Assembly: GCA_009995225.1 (NCBI GenBank) | Contig: JAACPW010000006.1 | Span: forward strand, 62,001-126,000 | DNA length: 64,000 nucleotides | Direction: 5' to 3' | Source: Sphingomonadales bacterium | GTDB lineage: Bacteria > Pseudomonadota > Alphaproteobacteria > Sphingomonadales > Sphingomonadaceae | Shown here: positions 37,850 to 48,140 of the stretch, in pieces | Position numbering within the stretch: the first letter of the stretch is position 1 | Layout: each line of letters starts with the position of its first letter | Translations under genes and position numbers: made by a program | Notes under the pieces: model-generated | Seen by the model: the letters and a program-made list of their open reading frames with translations, nothing else | What the model was told of the DNA's origin: nothing | The model's database searches: none

Positions 37850-38239
37850 ATGATTTACATTATCCTCAACCTCTGGCCGATCGCCGCTGCGATGCTTCTT
37901 GGGCTTGCCATTGGCCTTGCATGGCTTCGCGCATCGCGCATTTTGCTTCCGGGATGGAAAACACTGGCGGGCGCTGCGCTGGCGGAATTCTGGCTGGCTG
38001 CGATCCTTGCGGGCGCTCTGATCCTGGCGCCGCCGGGGCCGGGCGCATGGGTCATGGCGGTTGGTAGCGCGGTGGTGATCTGGATTGGCTTTGTTGTGCC
38101 GGTGCTGTGGGTAAGCTTCATGGCGCTGGGTCTGGGCGCGGGGCGCACGGTATCGGTGGCGCTGCACTGGCTTGCTGTGATGCTGGGGCAGGCGGTGCTG
38201 ATGAAGACCATCGGCCTCGTCCCGCCCCCTGTGGCATGA
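37850..38239 (+). CDS. DUF1761-like membrane protein
   Basis: A 129-residue protein with four predicted helices, near residues 5-25, 42-60, 65-90 and 105-125. The ending VALHWLAVMLGQAVLMKTIGL resembles the last helix of DUF1761 family proteins, whose role is unknown. CAAAGGGACGACGC lies just upstream as ribosome site. Family assignment is tentative. Confidence 0.62.
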   Translation: MIYIILNLWPIAAAMLLGLAIGLAWLRASRILLPGWKTLAGAALAEFWLAAILAGALILAPPGPGAWVMAVGSAVVIWIGFVVPVLWVSFMALGLGAGRTVSVALHWLAVMLGQAVLMKTIGLVPPPVA

Positions 38240-38250
38240 GCGAGGTATCG

Positions 38251-39150
38251 CTAGGCCGCCGCTGCCTCGGCTGAAGCTGCCGTCAAGGCCGCCTTCGCCA
38301 TCCGCTTGGATTCCTTGGCGGTATCTGGCGTATCCAGAAATTCGCGGATCGCGGCAACGCTTTCGTCCGCATGGGTCAGCAGGAACAGATGACCGCCTCC
38401 TTCGAAGGTAATCAGCTGCGCATTGGGGATCATTGCCTTCAGAATTTTGCCGTTGATGACAGGAACAATCTGATCGTCTTCGCCCATCATGATCAGCGTT
38501 TCCTTCTTGAGGAAAGGCAGGGCGGGCAGGCTGCTCCAGCCCATCATGCACAGCAGTTGGTATACGTAGCCGCGCGGGCTAGGCGGCTTCAACCGGCTGA
38601 TATGGCTGGACTTGTGATCCTCGCCTCCAGTCTCGATCAGGCCGCCGTAAAGCGTTTTGAAGTGCTTCGCCATGAAATCGGGATCTACATAACGGCGCGG
38701 ATCGGCCATTTTGGTAAAGGCGGCCGGGTTGCCCGGCACCATCAACATTCCCGGCGTCGTCGCGATCAACGTCAGGCGGCGCGTAAGCTTTGGGTGCTGC
38801 AGCGCAAATTGCTGCGCCATGGCGCCTCCCCAGGAAACACCCATAACATCGACTTCATCCAGCCCGTACATCGAAAGCAGCAGCGCCACTGTCCGACACA
38901 TGGTGAACGGGTTGTAGGGCAGCACCGGATCGGGCGATTCGCCGGTGCCGGGCATGTCGAACATGATGAACCCGCGCTCGGGCATCGCGGCCGCCAGCGG
39001 CGCCAGCGCCTCGATATTGGCGCCGATCCCGTTGAAGAACAGAACGGGCAGATGATCGGAGGGCATATCGAGCCGCCAAGTCGCAGTCCGTAGCGTCCGG
39101 CCGCCCACTTTTTCCATTTTTACGGCAGCGCCGTCCATTGCATTGGCCAC
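38251..39150 (-). CDS. Alpha/beta hydrolase, intracellular PHA depolymerase-like
   Basis: A roughly 299-residue alpha/beta hydrolase. LPVLFFNGIGANIEA is the oxyanion region, MFDMPGTGESPDP the next strand, GVSWGGAMAQQFA the nucleophile elbow, MMGEDDQIVP the acid and GGGHLFLLTH the histidine. These patterns fit the PhaZ-type intracellular depolymerase that sits next to PHA synthase, which is what lies upstream. I start at the GTG (VANAMDGAAVKM), 9 nt after AAAGGA; an ATG four codons later is possible. Activity is inferred from context. Confidence 0.75.
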   Translation of the reverse strand: MANAMDGAAVKMEKVGGRTLRTATWRLDMPSDHLPVLFFNGIGANIEALAPLAAAMPERGFIMFDMPGTGESPDPVLPYNPFTMCRTVALLLSMYGLDEVDVMGVSWGGAMAQQFALQHPKLTRRLTLIATTPGMLMVPGNPAAFTKMADPRRYVDPDFMAKHFKTLYGGLIETGGEDHKSSHISRLKPPSPRGYVYQLLCMMGWSSLPALPFLKKETLIMMGEDDQIVPVINGKILKAMIPNAQLITFEGGGHLFLLTHADESVAAIREFLDTPDTAKESKRMAKAALTAASAEAAAA

Positions 39151-39191
39151 AACAACCCATCCTTTCTGTGCGCCCGCTGGGGCGCAAGTGC

Positions 39192-39223
39192 GGTGCGCCC
39201 GTCGATCCCCGACCGGGCGCACC
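39192..39223. repeat. Hairpin between phaC and the depolymerase-like gene
   Basis: GGTGCGCCCG pairs perfectly with CGGGCGCACC (10 bp), and three more pairs follow past a bulge. It lies 59 nt after the phaC stop on the minus strand. No T-run follows, so it is a possible transcript-end or mRNA-stabilising structure that may set different levels of the two genes. Confidence 0.5.
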
Positions 39224-39281
39224 TACAATCTGTTCGCGCGCGCACACCCAGTCGGCCGGGGGTTTGCGCTGCAACGCAATA

Positions 39282-40979
39282 TCAGACTTCTTCGATGACG
39301 TAGAGTCCCGGCGCAGGGTCGCTGGGCGGGTAGGTATCATTGCCCAGCGTTTTCGGAGCCGGCGCCATCTTGCCCGAGCGTGCCTGCAACCATTCGATCC
39401 AGCGTGGCCACCAACTGCCCTTGACCTCTTCGCTGCCCTGCAACCATCCATCGGCAGTGGCAGGAAGCTTCCCCTTCTTGTTCTGCACGAAATACTTGGC
39501 CTTGGGGTTCGTCGGCGGGTTGAGGATCGCCTGCATGTGGCCCGATTGCGAAAGCACGTAGGTCACGTCTTTCGAACCGAACAGCTGTGTCGAACGATAG
39601 GTCGCCTTCCACGGCGTGATGTGATCGGTCACCCCGCCCAGAATGAACAGATCGGACGTGACCTTGCTCAGATCGATCTTGTGATCGACCATTTCGACTT
39701 CGCCTTTTTTGGTGAAGGCGAGGGTTTCATACAAGGTCAGGAAATCACCCATCAGACTGGCCGAGAGGTTCGTGGCGTCGGCGTTCCAGAACAACACGTC
39801 GAAGGCCGGCGGATCGGACCCGAGCAGGTAATTGTTGATGACGTAATTCCAGATAAGGTCATTGGGCCGCAGCCACGCAAACCCCCGCGCAAGATCATCT
39901 GCCTTGATGACGCCGGCCTTGGATGCGCGTTGCCGCGCGAGCTTCATGCCGTTCTCGCTGACCAGTGATCCTGCCTCGATATCGGTCGCCTTTGGGTGCA
40001 GCACGCAGACCATCAGCGTCAAGGCGCCCAGCAGATCGGACTTGTCCGCCGCCAGCTTTGACGCGAGCATCGCGGCGGTCTGACCCCCCGAACAGGCTGC
40101 CGTTACGTTGACCTTGTCTGCGCCGGTGATCGCAGCAACGGCTTCCATCGCCTCGCGGCAGGAATGGACGTAATCCGCAATGTCCCACTTTCCTTGGTCC
40201 TTGGTCGGGTTGCGCCAGGAGATTACGAAAGACTGGATGCCATTATCGACCTGCCATTTGACCACCGACTTTTCGGGGCTGAGGTCGTTGATATACATCT
40301 TGTTGATCTGCGGAGGGATGGTGAGCTGCGGGATTGCGTACACTTCGTCGGTCGTCGGGCTGTAATGGATCAGCTCCATCATCTCTGTTCGCAGCACCAC
40401 GGCGCCTTTGGAGGCAGCAATATTCTCTCCAAGTTTGAATGGCCGCTTGTCGACCTGGCTGACCATGCCCTTGTTATGGACAATATCGTTGTACGCGTTC
40501 TGCAAGCCCTTGATAAGGCTTAGCCCACCACTGTCGATCAACCGCTTTTGTGCGGTGGGATTGCCGACCAGGGTATTGGTCGGCGCCAGGCCATCGAGGA
40601 TGATATTGGCAATGAAATTGGCACGGTTGCGTTCCAGCTCGTCAAGTTCGAGCTCCTCCAGCCAATTGCGCATCCCTTTCTGTACGGCGAGGTAATACTG
40701 CGCCCCTGCACGAAAGAAGGGATTGAAGGCCCAGGCCGGATCCATGAACCGCTTGTCCTTGGGATCGGGAGCAAGCTCGCTCTTGCCGGTCATGATTTTG
40801 ACCATGTCCTGCGCCATCGCGGTTGAATGGCGCATGAGGCGCGAGGGGTCTGACGCAGTTTCGCGCAGCAGCAGCGCCACCGCACTCACGAAGTCCTCCC
40901 GCGCGACGCCTATCAGCGGTCCCAGAGCATTGGTCGACTGGGCGGCTTCGTTTTCGAGCTTCACTTCGCTGCGTGCCAT
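39282..40979 (-). CDS. phaC: Polyhydroxyalkanoate synthase, class II-type box
   Basis: PHA synthase polymerises hydroxyacyl-CoA into storage polyester. The 565-residue protein starts MARSEVKLENEAA, preceded by GAAGGGG; an upstream in-frame ATG is less likely. The lipase-like box reads ACSGGQ with the catalytic cysteine near residue 296, as in class II synthases, followed later by GGVTDHITPW (Asp) and QSGHMQAI (His). The N-terminal region also has AFNPFFRAGAQYYL. No phaA, phaB or phasin gene is seen nearby. Confidence 0.92.
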   Translation of the reverse strand: MARSEVKLENEAAQSTNALGPLIGVAREDFVSAVALLLRETASDPSRLMRHSTAMAQDMVKIMTGKSELAPDPKDKRFMDPAWAFNPFFRAGAQYYLAVQKGMRNWLEELELDELERNRANFIANIILDGLAPTNTLVGNPTAQKRLIDSGGLSLIKGLQNAYNDIVHNKGMVSQVDKRPFKLGENIAASKGAVVLRTEMMELIHYSPTTDEVYAIPQLTIPPQINKMYINDLSPEKSVVKWQVDNGIQSFVISWRNPTKDQGKWDIADYVHSCREAMEAVAAITGADKVNVTAACSGGQTAAMLASKLAADKSDLLGALTLMVCVLHPKATDIEAGSLVSENGMKLARQRASKAGVIKADDLARGFAWLRPNDLIWNYVINNYLLGSDPPAFDVLFWNADATNLSASLMGDFLTLYETLAFTKKGEVEMVDHKIDLSKVTSDLFILGGVTDHITPWKATYRSTQLFGSKDVTYVLSQSGHMQAILNPPTNPKAKYFVQNKKGKLPATADGWLQGSEEVKGSWWPRWIEWLQARSGKMAPAPKTLGNDTYPPSDPAPGLYVIEEV

Positions 40980-41121
40980 GGAATCCCCTTCATCTTGACC
41001 GTCTCGTGCGCGGTCTTGCGTGGCCATCGGTTAATGCGGCCTCCGTATCAGACGATGCAGCCACATCCGCAAAGTTGCAAGCGCGGCGCCTTGCCAAAGT
41101 GGCGATTGCAAAAGCGCGAGT

Positions 41122-43905
41122 ATGAAAGAATTCATCATATCGCTTAACGAATTTCTTAAGGCTCATCCGGCATTTGAGGGCATGGCTGGGGAACCTAATC
41201 GAAAATTTGTCATGACCGATCCGCCTGTGCGGAATGCGGTCGGCGCTGTTCGATCGGTGGATACGGCAAAGGGCGATGGGGCGATGCCAGACCTTCGTGC
41301 CCAGAGCGAGCGGCGCGGGCGCGGGCGTCGGCTGACCGCGATAATCGACGGTGCGAAGAAAGCCACCGAAGATTCCGCTGGCGATCAGCATTATTTCCTC
41401 CCGCGCGAAGCACAGGGCATGACGTTGTTTCTGCTCTTCGCTTACGCGGTTTCGATTGTCGCGTTTGAGGGGTTGCCTTCGACCAACACCCTGGGCGCTG
41501 CCCTTGCGTCTGCAGCACTATTTGCATGTGGTTCGCTGTTTGCGGCGACTGAACGGCGCGCGGATACAACCTCTCTCACGCGGACATCGCTGGTTCTTGT
41601 TGGCATCGTTCTCCCGATGGCGCTGGTCGGCTATGCCTTGGCCAGCTGGGTTGGCGAGGGCCTGCCCTGGCAATGGGCGATCGCCACATTGATCTGCGTT
41701 AACGCTGCCGCCGCCGCACTGTTCGACACGCGCATGATTTCGCTGTTCTGCGCCAAAATCGCGAGCTGGGCTGGCTTTGCTATTCTGGCCCCGGGAACGC
41801 TGACCTATGTGGCGCTCATCGCATCCGGGTTAACATTGTCCCTGATCGCCCGGTTGGAGTGGAAAGCGGCCGAAAAGCGCCGCCTCGTGCGTGAGTCACG
41901 CGAACGGGTTGCCGCCCGCGCCGAGGACATTTTGCGCAGCTTCGAGGAAACCGGGCAGGGCTGGTTCTGGGAGACCGACCGCCGGGGATTGATTACCTAT
42001 ATTTCTCCCAAGGCGGCCATGGTGCTGGGCAAGGCCAGCGCCGACATCATTGGTTGCCCCCTGAGTGCCATCGTTGATCCCGATGCGGGCGGCGCTGATG
42101 CCGAGCGAACGCTCGCTTTCCACCTGTCTGCGCGATCGGGCTTTCATGATGTTGAGATCAGGGCCGCGACATCTGGCGACGAGCGGTGGTGGGCGCTGAC
42201 CGGACGACCGGTCTATGATAGTTACCGAAACTTCTGTGGGTTCCGTGGACACGGAACAGACCTCACGGAAAAGCGCCGCAGCGAGCAGCAGGTCTCGCGG
42301 CTGGCGCATTACGATTCGCTGACCGGTCTCGCCAATCGCGTCCAGATGAGCCAGGCGCTCGAACAGATTCTGGCAGCCCCCAGCGGGCGTGAACGGCCCT
42401 GCGCCGTGCTGATGCTGGATCTCGACCGGTTCAAGCAGGTCAATGACACGCTCGGGCACCCGGCGGGCGATGCCTTGCTCAAGCAGGTCGCGCAACGGCT
42501 TGAGCGTGCAATCGGTTCGGCGGGACGGTGCGGGCGCCTTGGCGGCGACGAGTTTCAGGTTATTGTCCCCGGTCACCAGGACCGCAATGCACTGGGTAAT
42601 TTGGCGCAGGCTATCATCAACGCGCTTTCGCAACCCTATTCAATCCAGGGGCAAAGCGTAGTGATTGGCGCATCGATGGGGATTGCGCTTTCGCCCGAAC
42701 ATGGCGCCACCAGCGAAGAACTGACCCGCAATGTCGACCTTGCGCTTTATGCCGCCAAGGACGCGGGGCGGGGCGTATATCGCTTTTACGCCGAAGATCT
42801 TCACGCTGCGGCCGAAGAACGCGCAGAGTTGGAGCAGGATCTGCGAGACGCGCTCTTGAAGGGTGAACTGCAACTTTACTATCAACCGGTTGTCTACGCC
42901 GCAAACGAGGAAATCGTTGGATTTGAGGCGCTCATGCGCTGGAATCACCCCACGCGAGGATGGCTTAGCCCGGCGAAATTCGTACCGATTGCTGAAGATG
43001 CAGGACTGATTGACCGGATGGGCCAATGGGCACTGCGCAAAGCCTGCGCCGATATGGCGCAGTGGCCGCGCTCGATCCGATGCGCCGTCAACGTATCGGC
43101 GCTGCAATTTGCCAATCCGGAACTGCCGACCATTGTCGCCAATGCGCTTGCCCACAGCGACATTGCGCCATCACGGCTTGAGCTGGAGATCACCGAAAGC
43201 GTGTTTCTGAATGACAGCGCGGGCATCGATGCGATGTTCAAGGCGTTGAAACGTATCGGTGTTCGCCTTGCGCTTGATGATTTCGGAACGGGGTATTCGT
43301 CGCTCGGCTATCTCAAAAAGGCGCCCTTCGACAAAATCAAGATCGACCGCAGCTTCGTGCAGGGAGCGACAGAGGAAGGCAGCCGCAATGGCGCGATCAT
43401 AGCATCGATCACGTCTCTTGCCGAAGCATTGCACATGGATACCACAGCAGAGGGCGTTGAAACCTGGGACGAACTGGAACTGGTTCGCCTGCTGGGATGC
43501 AGCCACGTGCAGGGCTATATCTATTATGAACCGATGGACGCGGCGGAAGCGACGGCTTTGGTGACCGGTGATCTGATGGCTGAAGCCGACGGCCCGCAGC
43601 GCGCCCGCGCGCCGCGCCAGAATTTGCTGCGCAAGGTCGCAGTGGTGAAGGATGGGGATCGCCACAACGCGACGCTACGCAACATTTCCGAAAGCGGGGC
43701 CATGGTCGAAGGTCTTTGGAACATGCCATCGGGCAGCGCGATGCGGATCGAATTTTGTGCCGATAACTCGGTCACGGCGCAGGTCCGCTGGTCGCGCGAG
43801 AACCGCGTCGGCGTGGAGTTTCATGCACCCCTTCGCCGCCGCGTCGATGGATGTTTCAGTGTGCTCATGGGTCAGGCCGGCCAGAGCAAAGGTCCGCGTG
43901 CGTGA
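41122..43905 (+). CDS. Membrane GGDEF-EAL protein with PAS and PilZ domains
   Basis: A 927-residue cyclic-di-GMP protein. From the chosen start (several later ATGs are possible): about six membrane helices at residues 100-245, a PAS-like sensor at about 265-380, a GGDEF domain with intact RLGGDEF near residue 474, an EAL domain near 600 and a PilZ domain from about 830. The EAL domain keeps its catalytic set: FEALMRW, VNVSA, ELEITES, LDDFGTGYS, IKIDRS, AEGVE and VQGY. No RxxD inhibitory site precedes GGDEF. It diverges from phaC. Confidence 0.92.
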   Translation: MKEFIISLNEFLKAHPAFEGMAGEPNRKFVMTDPPVRNAVGAVRSVDTAKGDGAMPDLRAQSERRGRGRRLTAIIDGAKKATEDSAGDQHYFLPREAQGMTLFLLFAYAVSIVAFEGLPSTNTLGAALASAALFACGSLFAATERRADTTSLTRTSLVLVGIVLPMALVGYALASWVGEGLPWQWAIATLICVNAAAAALFDTRMISLFCAKIASWAGFAILAPGTLTYVALIASGLTLSLIARLEWKAAEKRRLVRESRERVAARAEDILRSFEETGQGWFWETDRRGLITYISPKAAMVLGKASADIIGCPLSAIVDPDAGGADAERTLAFHLSARSGFHDVEIRAATSGDERWWALTGRPVYDSYRNFCGFRGHGTDLTEKRRSEQQVSRLAHYDSLTGLANRVQMSQALEQILAAPSGRERPCAVLMLDLDRFKQVNDTLGHPAGDALLKQVAQRLERAIGSAGRCGRLGGDEFQVIVPGHQDRNALGNLAQAIINALSQPYSIQGQSVVIGASMGIALSPEHGATSEELTRNVDLALYAAKDAGRGVYRFYAEDLHAAAEERAELEQDLRDALLKGELQLYYQPVVYAANEEIVGFEALMRWNHPTRGWLSPAKFVPIAEDAGLIDRMGQWALRKACADMAQWPRSIRCAVNVSALQFANPELPTIVANALAHSDIAPSRLELEITESVFLNDSAGIDAMFKALKRIGVRLALDDFGTGYSSLGYLKKAPFDKIKIDRSFVQGATEEGSRNGAIIASITSLAEALHMDTTAEGVETWDELELVRLLGCSHVQGYIYYEPMDAAEATALVTGDLMAEADGPQRARAPRQNLLRKVAVVKDGDRHNATLRNISESGAMVEGLWNMPSGSAMRIEFCADNSVTAQVRWSRENRVGVEFHAPLRRRVDGCFSVLMGQAGQSKGPRA

Positions 43906-44075
43906 TAGGCGCTGCGCGTGTTGTGCATAAAAAAGGTCGTTAGCGGCACATTAGTCATGCACGGAAAGGTCCCGTCTTAGCGGAAAAATAACCATCGGGC
44001 TTTACCTCTTGGCTAAGACGTAGAAGCGGCCGCTGGGGCCGCTGTTGTCTGGTAAGTTGGAGGTTGGCCGAGACG

Positions 44076-46241
44076 ATGTCCCTCAAGGGTCTCCTGTCGT
44101 CCCGCAATATCGCTGCGCCTCGCAGCTTGGGCCCTGTTGCGGCGTCCATAATGTCAGATGGCGATCGACTGGCCATGCTCGACGAGCTTGAGCAATCGGG
44201 GCTGGGCTGGTTCTGGGCGAGCGACGAAAATTCCCACCTGACCTATCTATCGAGGACGATCGCCGCACGTCTCGATGTGCCGCTGACCGATCTTATTGGC
44301 CAACCCCTGACCGGCATCTTCACAGCGGCGGACCGCGAACAGCGCGGCAAATCGCTTGCGCTGATGTTGGGCGCGCATAGGGCGTTCACAGGTATTGCTG
44401 TGCGAGCAAGCCGCGGGGGCGGCGATATTGTGCTGCGTCTGTCGGGACAGCCGGCGCTGAATACGAACGGCCATTTCATCGGATTTCGCGGCACCGGCGC
44501 GGACATTACCGACGAATATTATCGCGAGGAAGAAACTGAGCGGCTGGCGCGGTACGATTCGCTGACAGGCCTGTCCAACCGTCATCGAATGGCGCACCAG
44601 ATTGAAACGACGCTGACCGCCTTCAAGACAGCGCGGCGCAACTGCGCCGTGATGATGCTCGATCTTGATCGCTTCAAACATGTCAACGATACGCTTGGTC
44701 ACGCAGCCGGTGACGAGCTGCTTAAGCAAGTGGCGGACCGGTTGACCCGCGCGATCGACCGCGAATGCGAAATCGGCCGGCTCGGCGGTGATGAATTCCA
44801 GGTGATGCTGCCCGATATCGATGACCGCGGGGTGTTGGGCGATCTGGCAACGAAGATCATTTCCATGCTGCGGCAACCCTACAGCCTTGATGAAGGGCGG
44901 TGTGTGATCGGTGCCTCGGTTGGCATCGCGATCGCTCCGCATGATGGTGTAACCTGTGATGAGGTTGTGCGTGCGGCAGACCTTGCGCTTTACGCCTCCA
45001 AGAACGGTGGGCGGGGGCAATATCGCTTTTTCTCGGGCGAGCTTGAAAATGAAACGATCTTCCGCCGCCGGCTGGAACAGGACCTTGGCACCGCTTTGCA
45101 CGAAGCGCAGTTGTTCCTGCGCTTCGAGCCGATTGTCGAATCCGCCGCCGGATCGGTTTCCGCGCTTGAGGCGCATGTGTGCTGGAGCCATGATGAACGC
45201 GGCGTCATCGACGAGGAGGAGTTTGCGCAGATCGTCGAAGGCTCGGCATTGCTGGGCGATGTTGGGCGCTGGGCCGTGGGTGCTGCCTGCGCAGGCGCGG
45301 CGCTTTGGCCGGAAAGTGTGCGCGTCGCGGTCAATGTCCCGGTGGCGCTATTCCTTGCGGACGATTTCGTCGACTGCGTAGGCGCAGCGATCGATGGTGC
45401 CGGTATCAACCCGGCCCGGCTCGAATTGGAAATCAGCGAGGCGGTATTCTCCGGAGATGCGAATGTTGTCGACCGCACGCTCGCCGCACTGTTCAAGATG
45501 GGCGTGCGGTTGACGCTGGATGATTTCGGCAGCGGCTATTCCTCGCTTGCCTATCTGCGCCGCGCGCCGTTCGACAGCATCAAGATCGATCAGAAACTGA
45601 TCGCCGAGGCCGAGCGTCAGGATAGCCGCGAGCTGGGTCTGGTGCGCGCAATCGTGGCGTTGGCGGGCGCGTTGCAGATGGACACGATGGCAAGCGGGCT
45701 CGAAAGCAACGATCTTGTGGCGGCGCTGACGAGCGGAGGGGTGCGCTTCCTTCAAGGGCCGATCTTTAGCGAGCCGGTCGACGAAGACATGGTTGCGCAG
45801 GAGATGGCCGATGGCGGGTGGAAGATCGAACCTGGCAGCGAACGGCTTCGCCGCGCCCGCAGACGTACGGTATTCCGCAAGGTTCAGGTCATCCATGATG
45901 ACTACGCTTACGAAGTGACGCTTCGCAACTTGTCGAAGTCTGGCGCGCTGATTCAGGGCCTGCCCGATGTGCCACGAGGTACGCAATTCGTTGTCGATCT
46001 GGGGGGCGGGCAATTGGCTGTGGCAACAGTCACGCGCAGCAACAGGGATGTGCAAGGGCTTGAGTTTGAACAATCGCTGATCGAAGACGGCTCCGGAGGC
46101 CTGTGCACCCGTAGCCGCGTGTCACCCTACGCACTGGCATCGGCAGGGGCACCCTTGGCGGCGCTGGCGCCGGGCAAGTTTATCGGCATGGATCAGGGCG
46201 AGGCGGTTCCAAAGTTCGGCTATGGTGTCCCGCGCGCGTGA
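44076..46241 (+). CDS. Soluble PAS-GGDEF-EAL-PilZ protein with altered EAL motif
   Basis: A 721-residue paralogue of the preceding protein but without membrane helices. A PAS-like region (GLGWFWASDENSHLTYLS) precedes GGDEF (GRLGGDEFQ near residue 236), an EAL domain and a C-terminal PilZ-like domain from about 590. The EAL signature reads LEAHVCW and AEGVE is replaced by ASGLE, yet LDDFGSGYSS, IKID and LQGP remain; the phosphodiesterase may be weak or lost. GGAGG lies 12 nt before the ATG. Confidence 0.88.
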   Translation: MSLKGLLSSRNIAAPRSLGPVAASIMSDGDRLAMLDELEQSGLGWFWASDENSHLTYLSRTIAARLDVPLTDLIGQPLTGIFTAADREQRGKSLALMLGAHRAFTGIAVRASRGGGDIVLRLSGQPALNTNGHFIGFRGTGADITDEYYREEETERLARYDSLTGLSNRHRMAHQIETTLTAFKTARRNCAVMMLDLDRFKHVNDTLGHAAGDELLKQVADRLTRAIDRECEIGRLGGDEFQVMLPDIDDRGVLGDLATKIISMLRQPYSLDEGRCVIGASVGIAIAPHDGVTCDEVVRAADLALYASKNGGRGQYRFFSGELENETIFRRRLEQDLGTALHEAQLFLRFEPIVESAAGSVSALEAHVCWSHDERGVIDEEEFAQIVEGSALLGDVGRWAVGAACAGAALWPESVRVAVNVPVALFLADDFVDCVGAAIDGAGINPARLELEISEAVFSGDANVVDRTLAALFKMGVRLTLDDFGSGYSSLAYLRRAPFDSIKIDQKLIAEAERQDSRELGLVRAIVALAGALQMDTMASGLESNDLVAALTSGGVRFLQGPIFSEPVDEDMVAQEMADGGWKIEPGSERLRRARRRTVFRKVQVIHDDYAYEVTLRNLSKSGALIQGLPDVPRGTQFVVDLGGGQLAVATVTRSNRDVQGLEFEQSLIEDGSGGLCTRSRVSPYALASAGAPLAALAPGKFIGMDQGEAVPKFGYGVPRA

Positions 46242-46296
46242 GTGTTGCGTTTTTGGCGAATGACAACCGCCGGACCCGGCGCTAAGTCGCGAAGTA

Positions 46297-48114
46297 ATGA
46301 CCGACCTCTCCAAAATCCGCAATTTTTCGATCATCGCGCACATCGACCATGGCAAGTCGACGCTAGCCGACCGGCTGATCCAGTTCACCGGGGGTCTCAC
46401 CGCCCGCGAGATGTCCGAGCAGGTGCTCGACAACATGGACATCGAGAAAGAGCGCGGCATCACCATCAAGGCGCAGACCGTGCGCCTCAACTACACCGCC
46501 AAGGATGGCGAGACCTATCAGCTCAACCTGATGGACACGCCGGGCCACGTCGACTTCGCTTACGAGGTCAGCCGCAGCCTCGCCGCGTGCGAAGGCGCAT
46601 TGTTGGTAGTGGATGCTGCGCAGGGGGTCGAAGCCCAGACCCTTGCCAACGTCTACCAGTCGATCGAGCACGACCACGAAATCGTCCCCGTCATCAACAA
46701 GATCGATCTGCCCGCTGCCGAGCCTGAAAAGGTCCGCAAGGAGATCGAGGACATCATCGGGATCGACGCGTCCAACGCCGTCCTCGCCAGCGCCAAGTCT
46801 GGCATCGGGATCGAGGAAGTTCTCGAAGCCGTGGTCGAACGCATTCCGCCGCCTTCGGGCAAGGTCGACGCGCCGCTGACCGCCAGCCTCGTGGATTCCT
46901 GGTACGATCCCTATCTGGGCGTCGTCATCCTCGTGCGCGTGATCGATGGCAAGCTGACGAAGGGGCTCAACATCCGCTTCATGCAGGGCGGCACGCAGCA
47001 CCTGGTTGACCGCGTCGGCTGTTTTACGCCCAAGCGTACCGATTTGCAGGAACTCGGCCCCGGCGAAATCGGCTTCATCACCGCCCAGATCAAGGAAGTG
47101 GAGCAGGCTCGCGTCGGTGACACTATTACCACGGTGAAGGGCGGGTCCGACGTCGCGCTGCCGGGCTACAAGGAAGTGCAGCCGGTGGTGTTCTGCGGGA
47201 TGTTCCCGGTCGACGCCGCCGACTTTGAAAAGCTGCGCGAAAGCATCGGCAAGCTGCGGCTCAATGATGCCAGCTTCAGCTTCGAGATGGAATCCAGCGC
47301 GGCATTGGGCTTCGGCTTCCGCTGCGGGTTCCTTGGGCTGCTGCACCTTGAAATCATCCAGGAACGCCTCAGCCGCGAATATGATCTCGACCTTATCACG
47401 ACTGCTCCGTCGGTGGTGTATCGCATCCATCTCGGCCATTCCAAGACCGAGGATGCCAAGGTGATCGACATCCACAACCCCGCCGACTGGCCCGATACCA
47501 ACCGGATCGAGGTGATCGAGGAGCCGTGGATCAAGGCGGTGATCTATACCCCGGACGAGTATCTCGGCGCGATCCTGAAGCTGTGTCAGGACCGCCGCGG
47601 CATCCAGACCGAACTCACTTACGTCGGCGGCCGCGCGCAAGTGACCTATGAATTGCCGCTTAACGAAGTGGTGTTCGATTTCTACGATCGGCTGAAGTCG
47701 ATCAGCCGCGGCTACGCCAGCTTCGATTACGAGCAGATCGGCACGCGCGAGGGCGACCTTGTGAAGATGAACATCCTCGTCAACGCGGAACCCGTCGACG
47801 CGCTGAGCCTGATCGTGCACCGCCACGTGGCGGAAGAACGCGGTCGCGGGATGTGCGAGCGGCTGAAAGACCTGATCCCGCGCCACCTGTTCAAGATCCC
47901 GATCCAGGCGGCCATCGGCGGCAAGGTGATCGCCCGCGAAACCATCGCCGCAATGCGCAAGGACGTGACCGCCAAGTGCTACGGCGGCGATATTTCGCGC
48001 AAGAAGAAGCTGCTGGACAAGCAGAAGAAGGGCAAGGCGCGGATGCGCGAGTACGGCAACGTCTCGATCCCGCAGGAAGCGTTTATTGCTGCGCTGCGGA
48101 TGGGGGAGGAGTAG
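46297..48114 (+). CDS. lepA: Elongation factor 4 (LepA)
   Basis: EF4 is a translation GTPase linked to ribosome assembly and rescue under stress. The 605-residue protein has P-loop [17 protein letters not shown] and NKIDLP in the G domain, and the C-terminal LepA domain with [15 protein letters not shown] and [18 protein letters not shown]. It starts [15 protein letters not shown]. Length is normal. It stands 55 bp after the GGDEF-EAL gene and faces the unknown cassette. Confidence 0.97.
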   Translation: MTDLSKIRNFSIIAHIDHGKSTLADRLIQFTGGLTAREMSEQVLDNMDIEKERGITIKAQTVRLNYTAKDGETYQLNLMDTPGHVDFAYEVSRSLAACEGALLVVDAAQGVEAQTLANVYQSIEHDHEIVPVINKIDLPAAEPEKVRKEIEDIIGIDASNAVLASAKSGIGIEEVLEAVVERIPPPSGKVDAPLTASLVDSWYDPYLGVVILVRVIDGKLTKGLNIRFMQGGTQHLVDRVGCFTPKRTDLQELGPGEIGFITAQIKEVEQARVGDTITTVKGGSDVALPGYKEVQPVVFCGMFPVDAADFEKLRESIGKLRLNDASFSFEMESSAALGFGFRCGFLGLLHLEIIQERLSREYDLDLITTAPSVVYRIHLGHSKTEDAKVIDIHNPADWPDTNRIEVIEEPWIKAVIYTPDEYLGAILKLCQDRRGIQTELTYVGGRAQVTYELPLNEVVFDFYDRLKSISRGYASFDYEQIGTREGDLVKMNILVNAEPVDALSLIVHRHVAEERGRGMCERLKDLIPRHLFKIPIQAAIGGKVIARETIAAMRKDVTAKCYGGDISRKKKLLDKQKKGKARMREYGNVSIPQEAFIAALRMGEE

Positions 48115-48140
48115 GTTCCTGGCTGGTCGGGGTCGGCGGT

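Noticed and set aside
44025..44043. AGCGGCC/GGCCGCT hairpin between the two GGDEF genes
   Set aside because: Seven pairs but no T-run, and it lies close to the next ribosome site; not supported as a terminator.
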